A DNA stretch of 64,000 nucleotides from Okeanomitos corallinicola TIOX110 (GTDB lineage: Bacteria; Cyanobacteriota; Cyanobacteriia; Cyanobacteriales; Nostocaceae): contig NZ_CP150886.1 of assembly GCF_038050375.1 (NCBI RefSeq), forward strand, positions 1,157,318 to 1,221,317, read 5' to 3'. The translations under genes and the position numbers were made by a program. The stretch's first letter is position 1, and each line of letters begins with the position of its first letter. Of the stretch, positions 18,163 to 27,020 are shown piece by piece. The notes beneath the pieces were generated by a model that had not been told where the DNA came from, made no database searches, and worked only from the letters and a program-made list of their open reading frames with translations.

Positions 18163-19800
18163 TTAATTGATACGTTCAATAGCATCCCGTGTAGCTTTAT
18201 ATGCCTCAATAAATGTCCGAAATGACTCTTGTGATATGTTTTCTGATACTAAATCTCCAACTACTTGCTCGAGAATTTGATCTAACTTTTGTCGGACTAA
18301 ATCTTTATTCTTTTGGCGATATTCTAATAGTTTTACAACTAATCTGATGTATTTAGCAGCATTTTCTCTCTGCTTTTGTTCAATTTGTTTTTGAGCAATA
18401 TTTCTATCATTCTCTATGGCTTCTCTAGTAGTTTTATATGCTTCATTGAAGGTTCGGAATGATTCTTGGGAAATACTTTCTTTAACTAAAGCTTTAGCTG
18501 CGTTATTAAATGTTTTGTCTAATATTTTTTGTCTCTCTTCCAGATTATACTGACCTGCTTCCATTAAGTTAATAGCTAAATTAATATATTCATCTGCTTC
18601 ATCTTTACGATTTTGTTCTAACCATACTTTTATTTGCCTAATCCATTCTGCTGCCAATACAATTACCGTCACCCACAAAGCTATATAATCTGCATTTTCT
18701 TGCACAAAAGATGGTTTATTTCGCTCATAAAAGGACAAGGCACCAGGATGTAAAGCAATACCAATGACACCAAGATTATTAGGTTGATTTATTTCCGCAA
18801 TTAATGGTTGAATTTCAGCATTTTCTTGAGCAATTTCGTTAACTATCTCTTGACGATATTCATTGATAATTTGTGTGATTTGATTAATAACATAGGGATC
18901 AACTTTATTACTAGCTAATAACAGTCTTGGTATGGCAATTGTATCTAGGTTATTTGCTGGGACAGCGGGATTCCCTTTGTATGTACCTTGGGGAATAATA
19001 GCACTTTCTAAGGCAGGTTGCTTAATTTTCATAGCTTCTGCCTGGGGAATTTTTATTAATTCTCCTTGGTAATTATTGACGAATTTAGAGATTGATTTAT
19101 TGCCTAATGCACGAACTCTAAATACTGCATCTGCTTTGTTGTTTTGGAAATCTTGGTCAGCTTTATTATCATCATAGCCTTGAATAGTTTTACCATTACT
19201 ATCTAATCCTGTAATTTTGAAGTCTTTTTGGCTTAAACCATAATGTTCTGCTATTTTAAGAAATGATTGATATTGTCCACCACTGGCAGCTAAAGCAATG
19301 GTTTTACCTTTAAGATCAACCAAATTATTAATATTCTTATCTCTGACAACTAACTGAAAAACATCCTTATATAATACAGAAACTACTTTTGCTGTTGGTT
19401 GTTTTCGGTAATTTGCAAATGTGCGCTTTTTAGTGGCTAAAGTACCAATATTCTGAGATACTACATCAGCTTGGGCTGTTACTAAATCAGCTTCCCCTGC
19501 TGATAACATACTCAAGTTTTTTGTTGTACCACCACTCTTTTTGATTGTAATTTTGATGTTCGATCTGCGCTCTACGACTTTTTCTATTGCTTCACTGATA
19601 ATATAGCTTTCTCCAGTTTCATCGCCAGCAGCAATGGTAATTTGAGGGGAGATGAAACGATTACTTATGTTCCAGATAATAATAGCAAAAATGCCAATGC
19701 TGGCAAGACCAAGACTAACAAATATGAGTTTAGATACAGGATCGAGAGTTAAGGTAAAGTTGGTCAATTTAGATTGACTATAATTTTTAGATGTTGTCAT
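18163..19800 (-). CDS. TAXI-family substrate-binding protein fused to cytoplasmic repeat domain
   Basis: A 545-residue protein with an N-terminal membrane anchor (about 23-48) and a TAXI (TRAP-associated extracytoplasmic) binding domain (about 52-355; ITIAAGDETGESYIISEAIE, GEADLVTAQADVV, LKGKTIALAASGGQY). A second membrane segment follows (about 370-390, IALWVTVIVLAAEWI), then two related C-terminal repeats (about 405-470 and 480-545), each ending in ISQESFRTF-EAYK-TR-AIE. TAXI proteins usually deliver solutes to TRAP permeases, but none is nearby. The layout suggests a ligand sensor with a periplasmic domain and a cytoplasmic helical output. Confidence 0.8.
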   Translation of the reverse strand: MTTSKNYSQSKLTNFTLTLDPVSKLIFVSLGLASIGIFAIIIWNISNRFISPQITIAAGDETGESYIISEAIEKVVERRSNIKITIKKSGGTTKNLSMLSAGEADLVTAQADVVSQNIGTLATKKRTFANYRKQPTAKVVSVLYKDVFQLVVRDKNINNLVDLKGKTIALAASGGQYQSFLKIAEHYGLSQKDFKITGLDSNGKTIQGYDDNKADQDFQNNKADAVFRVRALGNKSISKFVNNYQGELIKIPQAEAMKIKQPALESAIIPQGTYKGNPAVPANNLDTIAIPRLLLASNKVDPYVINQITQIINEYRQEIVNEIAQENAEIQPLIAEINQPNNLGVIGIALHPGALSFYERNKPSFVQENADYIALWVTVIVLAAEWIRQIKVWLEQNRKDEADEYINLAINLMEAGQYNLEERQKILDKTFNNAAKALVKESISQESFRTFNEAYKTTREAIENDRNIAQKQIEQKQRENAAKYIRLVVKLLEYRQKNKDLVRQKLDQILEQVVGDLVSENISQESFRTFIEAYKATRDAIERIN

Positions 19801-20253
19801 GGTATGTCAAAATTCCAGTTTTATTAGAGTTTAGAGATGATTCTCATAACTCACTTTTAATAATTTAATTAATTTTTCATACATGAGAAATAGATATGAT
19901 TCCTGATTTTCAATAAATCTTTTTACTGAATTTGATCAGATAAATGGGAGTAACTTTTTTAATATCACAATTAAGTTAAGCTTAGTTTATAAAAACAATA
20001 AAATTAGGATAAATATATTTAAGCAGTAAGTATAATGCTTGTTATGAATAAATTTTGGAGATAGATATTTGCCTAAATCTCTTGGTATTTGCTGTATATC
20101 AAAAGATAGATTCTATAAATAGAAAAGAAGATTTTTTTATTGCAAATATTATTTAGATTTTAATTCTTAAGAGGGAAAAAGATATTGTAGTGTTTTGTTA
20201 GATTATTATTGGTGTAAAAAATATAAGAAATAGAAAATCAAGGCATAGAGGGA
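19801..20253. other. AT-rich divergent intergenic region
   Basis: About 450 bp between the divergent TAXI-protein and rhodanese-like genes. It is very AT-rich with several TATAAT-like stretches. I see no frame, repeat or RNA gene in it; it probably carries the two promoters. Confidence 0.4.
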
Positions 20254-20661
20254 ATGAAAAATAAACTCAAGGATAATACGTTGGTCAGTCGTATTATACC
20301 TTCACAGCCACCTGTAGAAGTAGAGTCCGATGTTCATGTGGTTAAATCTCGTTTAGAATGGGGCAAACCAGCATTTACAATTTTAGATGTCCGCGATCGC
20401 TTAACCTATAACCAAGGACATATTATGGGAGCAATACCAGTACCCATAGATGAATTAAGGGCAATTGTATCAACATTTTTAGATGAAAATCGTGATATTT
20501 ATGTTTATGGTATTAATGAAGGACAAACCGCCCAAGCTGCTCAAATATTGCGATCTGATGGGTTCAAAAATGTATCTGAACTCAAGGGAGGTTTTGCCGC
20601 GTGGAAAGCGATTGGTGGACTAACGGAAGGTGTAATTGAATCAAAAGTTACCCATAATTAA
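20254..20661 (+). CDS. Rhodanese-like domain protein lacking the catalytic cysteine
   Basis: A 135-residue single rhodanese domain (about 25-125). The family frame is clear (FTILDVRDRLTYNQGHIMGAIPVPIDEL, then LKGGFAAWKAIGG). The catalytic loop, normally VYCxxGxRS, reads VYGINEGQTAQ, with glycine (G86) where the sulfur-accepting cysteine should be. It should not transfer sulfur. Inactive rhodanese domains act as binding or regulatory modules. It is cytoplasmic, with no signal peptide. Confidence 0.85.
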   Translation: MKNKLKDNTLVSRIIPSQPPVEVESDVHVVKSRLEWGKPAFTILDVRDRLTYNQGHIMGAIPVPIDELRAIVSTFLDENRDIYVYGINEGQTAQAAQILRSDGFKNVSELKGGFAAWKAIGGLTEGVIESKVTHN

Positions 20662-20686
20662 CAGGTTTACAAATTACGAATTACTG

Positions 20687-21316
20687 TTAATGTTCAAACA
20701 AATCTTTAAATTGCAACAAGTCCAAAGAAACTATTGTGGGGAGAACCTGAAAACATTGTTGTGCTAGTTGCCAGCGTTCTTCTCGTTGTAATATTTGAGT
20801 GAGTTTTTTTTGTACACTTAGTAAATAACGGACATCATTAGCTGCATAACTAAGTTGAGCTGCGGATAAATTAACCGCGTTACCCCAGTCAGAACTTTGA
20901 GAGCTTTTGTCTAGTTCCACCTGTTCTAATTCTTGAACTACATCTTTTAAACCATGACGGTTGGTGTACGTACGAGCTAACTTACTAGCAATTTTAGTAC
21001 AGAAAACCGGGTTAACATGAATATCTAAATTATGACGTAAAGCAGCAATATCAAACCTGGCAAAGTGAAAGACTTTAGTAATGTTAGTTGCTTCCAGGAG
21101 TTGTTTTAAATTGGGTGCGACTGCTTGGCCTTTAGCGATACGGACAACGGTAACTTTTCCTTCTGGGTTACACAACTGCACTAGACAGAGGCGATCGCGG
21201 TGTGTTAATAATCCCATAGTTTCCGTATCCACAGCTAGAGCATCAGCTTGTAAATACTCAGTTAAAGTAGCTGCATCTAAATCGCGATCGCACACCTGAA
21301 AATCATGTAATGTCAT
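20687..21316 (-). CDS. Ribonuclease D-type 3'-5' exonuclease
   Basis: A 209-residue DEDDy exonuclease: acidic residues in AVDTETMGL (about 31-39), HFARFDIAAL (middle) and YAANDVRYLL (C-terminal Asp with Tyr). It lacks the C-terminal HRDC domains of E. coli RNase D, as usual for the short cyanobacterial form. The role is likely tRNA or small-RNA 3' processing. The ATG at 21316 (MTLHDFQV) is chosen because GGGAA lies just upstream; the frame opens 13 codons earlier. It is convergent with the rhodanese-like gene. Confidence 0.88.
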   Translation of the reverse strand: MTLHDFQVCDRDLDAATLTEYLQADALAVDTETMGLLTHRDRLCLVQLCNPEGKVTVVRIAKGQAVAPNLKQLLEATNITKVFHFARFDIAALRHNLDIHVNPVFCTKIASKLARTYTNRHGLKDVVQELEQVELDKSSQSSDWGNAVNLSAAQLSYAANDVRYLLSVQKKLTQILQREERWQLAQQCFQVLPTIVSLDLLQFKDLFEH

Positions 21317-21415
21317 TAATATTTCCCAAATAGAATCTAGTGTTTCTAATTGCAATTACTTTATCAGAAACCTAGCTTTTTTTGTCAAAATTATGACTAA
21401 ATTAGTTGACTAAAT

Positions 21416-21970
21416 CTATCTAGTGTGGAGAAATATTTGTGTGAGATAAACTTCACCCTTAGCATTAGTGGCAACTCCCACGCCTGTAAGTGTATATTTA
21501 CCTTGAATATTTTTTAAATGTCCAGGACTATTCAGCCAACCAATAACAGCTTGTTTAGATGGGTCACTGTAGCCAACATTAAAAGCCACATTTTCCGCAG
21601 CATTTTCATATTTGAGGGGTAAAGCTTTAATTCGCTGTTCAAAACCGTGATGACTAAATTTTACCTTACCATTAGCCATATTTTGACTATGAATTCTAGC
21701 TTGCTTTGTAATACTTGCATCTAAAGTTAATTTTGAAAGTCCTTGAGAAGTTCGATATTGATTAATTTGGTCAAAAACTAATTTTTCTAAATGGGAATTT
21801 TGCGAATTAAATTTTGATATGGATGCCTGAATAGTAGTATTAATTGACTTCTGAGTTTGAGAACCTGTTTCAGTAGAATTACTACGACGGATAGGAACAG
21901 TCATGAAACTACTAGCCAGGACAAGTACACTTAAAGCCATGCCAAAAGCAGTTTGTCGAAACATAGACAA
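21416..21970 (-). CDS. Secreted CAP-domain protein (YkwD-like)
   Basis: A 184-residue exported protein: N-terminal hydrophobic signal (about 7-27, FGMALSVLVLASSFMTVP), then a CAP/SCP domain (about 62-182). The domain contains INQYRTSQGLSKLTLD, the HSQNMA motif, FSHHGFEQR, NVAFNVGY and IGWLNSPGHLKNI, which supply the conserved His/Glu pocket. Bacterial CAP proteins are secreted and poorly understood; wall binding or lipid binding is suggested. It has its own transcription unit. Confidence 0.88.
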   Translation of the reverse strand: MSMFRQTAFGMALSVLVLASSFMTVPIRRSNSTETGSQTQKSINTTIQASISKFNSQNSHLEKLVFDQINQYRTSQGLSKLTLDASITKQARIHSQNMANGKVKFSHHGFEQRIKALPLKYENAAENVAFNVGYSDPSKQAVIGWLNSPGHLKNIQGKYTLTGVGVATNAKGEVYLTQIFLHTR

Positions 21971-22490
21971 TTAGGTATTGTATTGATTTTTAAGATACAT
22001 ACTCTATCTTCTGAACTAAAAATAAGTAACAGGATAGTGTCTAGTATTTTTTTACTTAGGAATTTTCTCAGGGTTACTTGAGTAATGGTTTAAGGGTTAA
22101 AGTTCAGAATTTTCCTGATCAGGAATTACCAACCTGTACTAGAAAACTGGAGGCTTATGTGCATTAATTCCAAAATGACATATTAGTTTCCTGAAAATCT
22201 GCTAATTTTATGACTAATAAACCGCCAATATTTCATATCTAGAAATCTCCTTGTATGGCTATAATATGCTGCCAAAATGTCTTTGTAATTACATTTTTAA
22301 TCAAAAAAATATATAAAAAATAGTATCCGCTGACAGATGTCAGAGATACTGAAAACCTAATAATTCATAAGTTACCAGTCATATCCAGTCTGTTTAAATA
22401 CTAATCATGAAGACAACAAAGGAAACGGAGTAAGTAGATTAACTTTTATTTTTCCTCCGTTTCCAATGACTAATGACTAATAACTAATAT
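21971..22490. other. Intergenic region with inverted repeat downstream of trpB
   Basis: A 520-bp gene-free stretch. A 10-bp perfect inverted repeat, GGAAACGGAG (22421-22430) and CTCCGTTTCC (22455-22464) with a 24-nt loop, lies just beyond the trpB stop. It may terminate trpB, although no strong T-run follows on that strand. The rest is AT-rich and should hold the promoter of the CAP gene. Confidence 0.45.
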
Positions 22491-23726
22491 TTATTCAGGA
22501 GTGAGAAATTTGGCTACAGTTTGCACATCTTTATCACCTCTACCAGAACAGTTAATCACAATCCGGGGACTACCGCTCAGTTGAGGACACAAAGTTTCTA
22601 AATAGGCGATCGCATGAGAAGTTTCTAAAGCTGGTATAATTCCTTCTAACTTGGATAAGCGCTGAAATGCCTCTAAAGCTTGATCATCGGTAACACTGTA
22701 ATATTCCGCTCTGCCAATATCCTTCATATAGCTATGTTCCGGCCCCACACCAGGATAATCTAACCCCGCACTAATGGAATGAGGCTCAATTACCTGCCCT
22801 TCATTATCTTGTAATAAATAACTCATTGCACCATGCAATACACCTACTTCTCCCTTTGTTAAAGTCGCAGCGTGTTTATTAGTATTTACACCTTCCCCCG
22901 CTGCTTCCACACCAATTAAACGCACAGATGGTTCTTTGACAAACTCATGGAAAAGTCCCATCGCATTAGAACCACCACCCACACAGGCCATGAGAATATC
23001 CGGTAAACCACCCCATTTTTCCATTGCTTGAGTGCGGGTTTCTTGACCGATAACCGCATGAAAATCACGTACCATCATTGGGTAAGGATGGGGACCAGCA
23101 ACAGAACCCAGGATGTAATGGGTAGTTTCTACGTTCGTTACCCAGTCGCGGATAGCCTCAGAAGTGGCATCTTTGAGAGTTCCCGTACCCGCAGACACAG
23201 GACGAACTTCCGCACCCATCAAGCGCATTCTGAAGACGTTTAAGGCTTGGCGTTCCATATCATGAACACCCATGTAAATAATGCACTCTAAACCAAAGCG
23301 AGCGCAGACTGTAGCAGTAGCTACACCGTGTTGTCCTGCCCCAGTTTCGGCAATGATCCGCTGTTTACCCATGCGTTTAGCCATTAAAACTTGACCCAGG
23401 GCATTATTAATTTTATGCGCTCCGGTATGATTTAAATCTTCACGCTTTAAGTAAATTTGCGCTCCTGTGCCATCGGGACGGGCATAATGGGATGTTAGAC
23501 GTTCCGCAAAGTATAAAGGTGTAGCACGTCCTACATAATCTTTCAGTAAACCTTGTAATTCTGCTTGAAAACTAGGATCATTACGATATTGTTGATAAGC
23601 TGTTTCCAGTTCAGCTAAAGCCGGCATTAAGGTTTCAGGAACATATTTTCCACCAAAGCGGCCAAAACGTCCCAAATTATCGGGAACTGAAGTTGTTGAG
23701 GGGTTAGAAATAGGTGTAATAGTCAC
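22491..23726 (-). CDS. trpB: Tryptophan synthase beta chain
   Basis: TrpB condenses indole with serine using PLP. The 411-residue protein has the [21 protein letters not shown] opening, the PLP lysine in [18 protein letters not shown], catalytic Glu in AETGAGQHG, and the phosphate loop [10 protein letters not shown]. Length is standard. The proposed start is GTG at 23726 ([10 protein letters not shown]); the frame continues upstream to a TTG at 23750, which would add unrelated residues. trpA is not adjacent, as in many cyanobacteria. Confidence 0.95.
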   Translation of the reverse strand: MTITPISNPSTTSVPDNLGRFGRFGGKYVPETLMPALAELETAYQQYRNDPSFQAELQGLLKDYVGRATPLYFAERLTSHYARPDGTGAQIYLKREDLNHTGAHKINNALGQVLMAKRMGKQRIIAETGAGQHGVATATVCARFGLECIIYMGVHDMERQALNVFRMRLMGAEVRPVSAGTGTLKDATSEAIRDWVTNVETTHYILGSVAGPHPYPMMVRDFHAVIGQETRTQAMEKWGGLPDILMACVGGGSNAMGLFHEFVKEPSVRLIGVEAAGEGVNTNKHAATLTKGEVGVLHGAMSYLLQDNEGQVIEPHSISAGLDYPGVGPEHSYMKDIGRAEYYSVTDDQALEAFQRLSKLEGIIPALETSHAIAYLETLCPQLSGSPRIVINCSGRGDKDVQTVAKFLTPE

Positions 23727-23907
23727 AGATAAGTTTAAATTACAGAACAAAGTTAATTTTAATTCTAGAACTATTGAGGTTCCACCTCTAGTTTTAATTT
23801 ATTTAAAACCTCTTAATTGTATTCTGACTCAGAGGGCTGAAATTAGGATTGACGCATTGACATAAAACACAAAATATGAACAAAGAAAAGAACTATGTCT
23901 TTTGTAG

Positions 23908-23928
23908 GGGTTTAGCATTGCTAAACCC
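23908..23928. repeat. Dispersed palindrome GGGTTTAGCA-N-TGCTAAACCC
   Basis: A perfect 10-bp-arm palindrome with a 1-nt centre. A second copy at 53414-53434 is identical except for the centre base. Both are joined to a (C)CTACAAAA-type flank, so this is one repeat family. Confidence 0.85.
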
Positions 23929-23979
23929 TTACTTACTAACTAACCTTTCTTCTATCTCCTCGCGGCTTTTTTGGGTAAT

Positions 23980-24105
23980 TTATGATTCTTGAATATCCTT
24001 TTGTACAGCTTGAATTTGTGCAAGAGATAATTCACTAACTTCTGCAATTTGTTCTAAACTCATACCAATTCGCAACAAATTGACAACAAACTTTTTAACT
24101 TGTAT
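23980..24105 (-). pseudogene. 3' remnant of an Rpn/PD-(D/E)XK transposase-like gene
   Basis: The minus strand encodes about 41 residues ending at a TAA (23980-23982), closed upstream by an in-frame TGA. The residues (LLRIGMSLEQIAEVSELSLAQIQ) look like the C-terminal helix pair found in cyanobacterial Rpn-family (recombination-promoting nuclease) proteins. No nuclease domain precedes it. I read it as a decayed fragment; the family assignment is from pattern only. Confidence 0.4.
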
Positions 24106-24257
24106 TCATGTATTTTTAAGCATTAATGGCCGCTACGCTGCGCGAACAGGATTTACAGGATTTTAGAATATTCGATTAATCTAATCGTACCAAAAATAGT
24201 ACAATAGTTATGTAACACCAATCTAACCTATGTATTTTCTCTGCTTAATAATTATGT

Positions 24258-25268
24258 TTAGTGTTTCTGTAAATATTTCTTTTTGATTTTACCATACACT
24301 CTTTCTAGCAATAACTTTGTTAATCGTATTTGTGTTAATTCTGGAATATTCCCAGCATAATCTTTTTTATGATCAAAAAACTCATTGATCTCTAATAAAA
24401 TTATTGTCAGTTTTTTAATAATGTTCTCGGTTCTATACTCTGTTAAAACTTCTGGTTGTAAATTTAAAGAAACTGGAGATTCTAAAACTTTTAAAATTCT
24501 TTGTACATCATATTCTAAACCATAACCTGCGATTTTATAACAATTAAATCCCGGATCTAAATAATCAGAAAGTCCGCCGTTCACACTAGAAAAAACCTGA
24601 CAACCACTAGCTAAAGCTTCCATTGGTTGCAAACCAAAACCTTCACTCACATTCTGTAAAGCCCAATATTCAGCGGAATCATAAAGGTAAATTTTGGCTC
24701 TGTTGAATAATCCTGGTAAGTCTTCGATATAAGAATCTACAACAAAGACATGACACTTTTTTTGTAGTTCTGGAATTAATTGTGTGAGTAAATATTCTGA
24801 AGATTTCCGTGCTTGCACTAAAACATCAATATCTCTTTTGAAATGCAGATTTGTGAACGCTTCAGAAATTTGATTAGGTAAATAATAAATTAAATTATGA
24901 GGTGCTTTTTGTCCCCAATATCCCATGGTGTTACGGCTAACTGTAATAATGGGAATACTGGGAGGAAGATTAAATTTATAACCAGCACTATGAGCATGAT
25001 AAACAACGTTATATTTTTGCAGTTTGGGAGCTAATTTAGCAATATCAAATCCCCAACTAATCACAAAAATGACATCATCTAAATTTTCATTGTTTTGATT
25101 TTTTAATAAGTCATCTAAAAATGGTTTGTCTGGTTCTCTTTGACGGTAGGTGACAACTTCTACATTACATATATTTGCAGCTAATTTGACTGTTTTTAAT
25201 TCTGCCCATAAACCACCACAAGCAAATTTACCATCTGTTCCTGGCAGTAAAAAATAAAGTTTTCTCAT
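24258..25268 (-). CDS. Glycosyltransferase (GT4-like, GT-B fold)
   Basis: A 336-residue protein starting MRKLYFLLPGTDGKFACGG. The N-terminal half has a GG-x-W donor or acceptor loop. The C-terminal half has the GT4-type EGFGLQPMEALASGCQVFSS signature, in which the first E and EALA are typical nucleotide-sugar contacts, followed by NGGLSDYL. It is probably cytosolic and acts on cell-surface polysaccharide. No polysaccharide cluster surrounds it, so the acceptor is unknown. A GTG two codons upstream is an alternative start. Confidence 0.8.
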   Translation of the reverse strand: MRKLYFLLPGTDGKFACGGLWAELKTVKLAANICNVEVVTYRQREPDKPFLDDLLKNQNNENLDDVIFVISWGFDIAKLAPKLQKYNVVYHAHSAGYKFNLPPSIPIITVSRNTMGYWGQKAPHNLIYYLPNQISEAFTNLHFKRDIDVLVQARKSSEYLLTQLIPELQKKCHVFVVDSYIEDLPGLFNRAKIYLYDSAEYWALQNVSEGFGLQPMEALASGCQVFSSVNGGLSDYLDPGFNCYKIAGYGLEYDVQRILKVLESPVSLNLQPEVLTEYRTENIIKKLTIILLEINEFFDHKKDYAGNIPELTQIRLTKLLLERVYGKIKKKYLQKH

Positions 25269-25328
25269 GTTCACTTTTTCCCTATTCCCTATTCCCTATT
25301 CACTCTTAACTGTAACCTGTAACCTAAT

Positions 25329-25982
25329 TCAACCTTGCCATTTTACTTGCACAAAATGTGCTTCTTTACCCCAAGTATCTCTTGTGAAAATAATATTTTC
25401 GATAGAGAGATTAAAGGGAATAGAAGTTGTAATATAACGTTGGGCGATCGCTCCTAAGTCTGGTGCAAGTTCTGATGCAGTAGTTGCAGCAAGTCCTAAA
25501 CCAATCAGTTGTTCAATGGGTCGGAAAGGTAACATTACATACACACCTACAGCTAACCCAGCAGTTAAAACCATAGATACAGATAAATTTGTCCCACAAC
25601 GGGGATGAACCGCTAAATCCCATTCTCCACTGGTGAGACGATGTTGAGCTAGTGTAACAGCACGACGCAATTGGCTAATATTCACATCACCATAAAGGAA
25701 AAATCCCTGTTCTGTGGACAACCCGCTTAATGATTCGTTATCGAATTGTACATTGGTAGGTTGACGAGGGGAGGAGTAGACGTTTTTTGTTTCACCTAAA
25801 ACCCAAACTGTGGCGTGTTCTAGAGCGTGAACTTGACGTAGTGTGAGAATTTCTTGTAAACCAGGGACAAAAGATAATTGTGCTAATAAATCAGTATCTT
25901 GATTAGATGTTGGTGTAATCCAGTCAAAGTTCAAAAAATCAAATGGAGAAGATTGATCTGGAAAAGAAGCAGGAATATTCAT
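25329..25982 (-). CDS. DUF6391 domain membrane protein
   Basis: A 217-residue protein of the family annotated DUF6391 in cyanobacteria. The signature is LRQVHALEHATVWVL (about 49-63) followed by HPRCGTN (about 127-133), with His and Cys residues that look like a metal or catalytic site. Two adjacent hydrophobic segments follow (about 135-170). The function is not known to me. The ATG at 25982 (MNIPASFPD) is preferred over the TTG at 25991. It ends 60 bp before the start of the glycosyltransferase on the same strand, and may share its transcript. Confidence 0.75.
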   Translation of the reverse strand: MNIPASFPDQSSPFDFLNFDWITPTSNQDTDLLAQLSFVPGLQEILTLRQVHALEHATVWVLGETKNVYSSPRQPTNVQFDNESLSGLSTEQGFFLYGDVNISQLRRAVTLAQHRLTSGEWDLAVHPRCGTNLSVSMVLTAGLAVGVYVMLPFRPIEQLIGLGLAATTASELAPDLGAIAQRYITTSIPFNLSIENIIFTRDTWGKEAHFVQVKWQG

Positions 25983-26098
25983 AATACCCAAGCAGATAAA
26001 ACAAATGTATTTTCAATATAACCTCTGTAAAACTGAATTATTGATAACTTTTCTTGATAGGCTGGTCAACATAATTAAACATCAGTCCTTCTGGATAT

Positions 26099-26131
26099 AG
26101 ATCCCCGACTTTTTAGGAAAATCAGGGATCT
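26099..26131. repeat. Dispersed palindrome with AGATCCC/GGGATCT arms
   Basis: A 33-bp imperfect palindrome (AGATCCCCGACTTTTT ... AAAATCAGGGATCT) of the type found in many copies in Nostocales genomes. It lies in the spacer between the DUF6391 gene and the structured region at 26165-26330. Confidence 0.7.
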
Positions 26132-26164
26132 GATGTGAGTATTACGTTTTTTGAAGTCTCAGCT

Positions 26165-26330
26165 ATTGCAGGTCAATGATGTACAGATAGTCATCACAAA
26201 TATTTGCACCACAAGGTTTTTACTGCTGACCGCTGAAAGCTGTTGTAGATTCCTTGATCCTTTCTTCAAGGTTCTGTTGTGGTGAGTTGAAAGTCAAGGA
26301 ACTTGTGGTAGAAGGTTGACCCTGAAAAAT
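26165..26330. ncRNA. Highly structured region, possible 6S-like RNA (strand undecided)
   Basis: Three nested inverted repeats suggest a rod-shaped RNA of about 160 nt. The outer stem is CAGGTCAA (26169-26176) with TTGACC-c-TG (26316-26324, one bulge). The middle is ACCACAAG (26208-26215) with CTTGTGGT (26302-26309). The inner is TTCCTTGA (26250-26257) with TCAAGGAA (26294-26301). Alternative pairings exist: CCTTGA with TCAAGG at 26266-26271, and CACCACAA with TTGTGGTG at 26277-26284. No protein frame fits. The size, closing stem and central open region recall 6S RNA, but I have no sequence match, so that is only a hypothesis. Confidence 0.35.
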
Positions 26331-26402
26331 ATGGGTGAGGAGCAAAACAATTTTTAAACTTCAGAAATGAATTTTGAGCAAGTAAAGGCGATGAATCGCG
26401 GT

Positions 26403-26681
26403 TCACTCAGTCACGGGTAAATCAGAATGATTAGGTAACGTACAACAATTAACATCATTCAAGCAGACTTTACCCCATTGCAAAGCCCAGCGAACCAAAG
26501 CGACTCGGTTTTCGGTTTTAGTTTTGGTCAGGATGTTGCTGATATGATTATCAACTGTCCGTTTGCTGATTTCCAGCTTTGCTGCAATTTCTTGGTTAGT
26601 TAAGCCAACGGCCACTAAGTCGATAATTTGCAGTTCTCTGTCTGACAGACTGACAGGTGTCCCAGACTCACTAGCAGCCAT
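26403..26681 (-). CDS. pedR: PedR-type small LuxR-family redox regulator
   Basis: A 92-residue protein that is almost only a LuxR helix-turn-helix (SLSDRELQIIDLVAVGLTNQ, KRTVDNHISNILTKT). It has the C-terminal extension GKVCLNDVNCCTLP carrying C73, C79 and C80. This matches PedR of Synechocystis, a regulator whose activity responds to photosynthetic electron transport through thioredoxin-dependent cysteine chemistry. The lack of a receiver domain fits. It is monocistronic, with a 339-bp upstream spacer. Confidence 0.8.
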   Translation of the reverse strand: MAASESGTPVSLSDRELQIIDLVAVGLTNQEIAAKLEISKRTVDNHISNILTKTKTENRVALVRWALQWGKVCLNDVNCCTLPNHSDLPVTE

Positions 26682-27020
26682 GGCCTATTTAATCCTCTCT
26701 TGTGTATATGTACTCAATCACTTTTTCTAATTCTAAAAGATTCTCTCAGAGCTAGACATTATAAATGTTTCTACTAATACCAAAGTCCATAATTTCTTTG
26801 GATTTGATCTGAAGGTTAATGTCAATTATGAGAATTTGTGTATTAAAAGTAACTAACTTTTACTAATGAAACTGCTGTATCTGGGGATTTCATCGCATTT
26901 TCTACTATATCTAGGAATAAAAATTGTGATTGTATTGTGTGAAGAACAGGAGACAGAGAGATAATGTTGTAGATTTTATACAGATTTGTCACAAATCCCA
27001 AGTCGTAAATCGAAAATGAG
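26682..27020. other. Divergent promoter region pedR / sugar kinase
   Basis: A 339-bp AT-rich spacer between divergent genes. I see no frame or repeat; promoters for both genes should be here. Confidence 0.4.
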
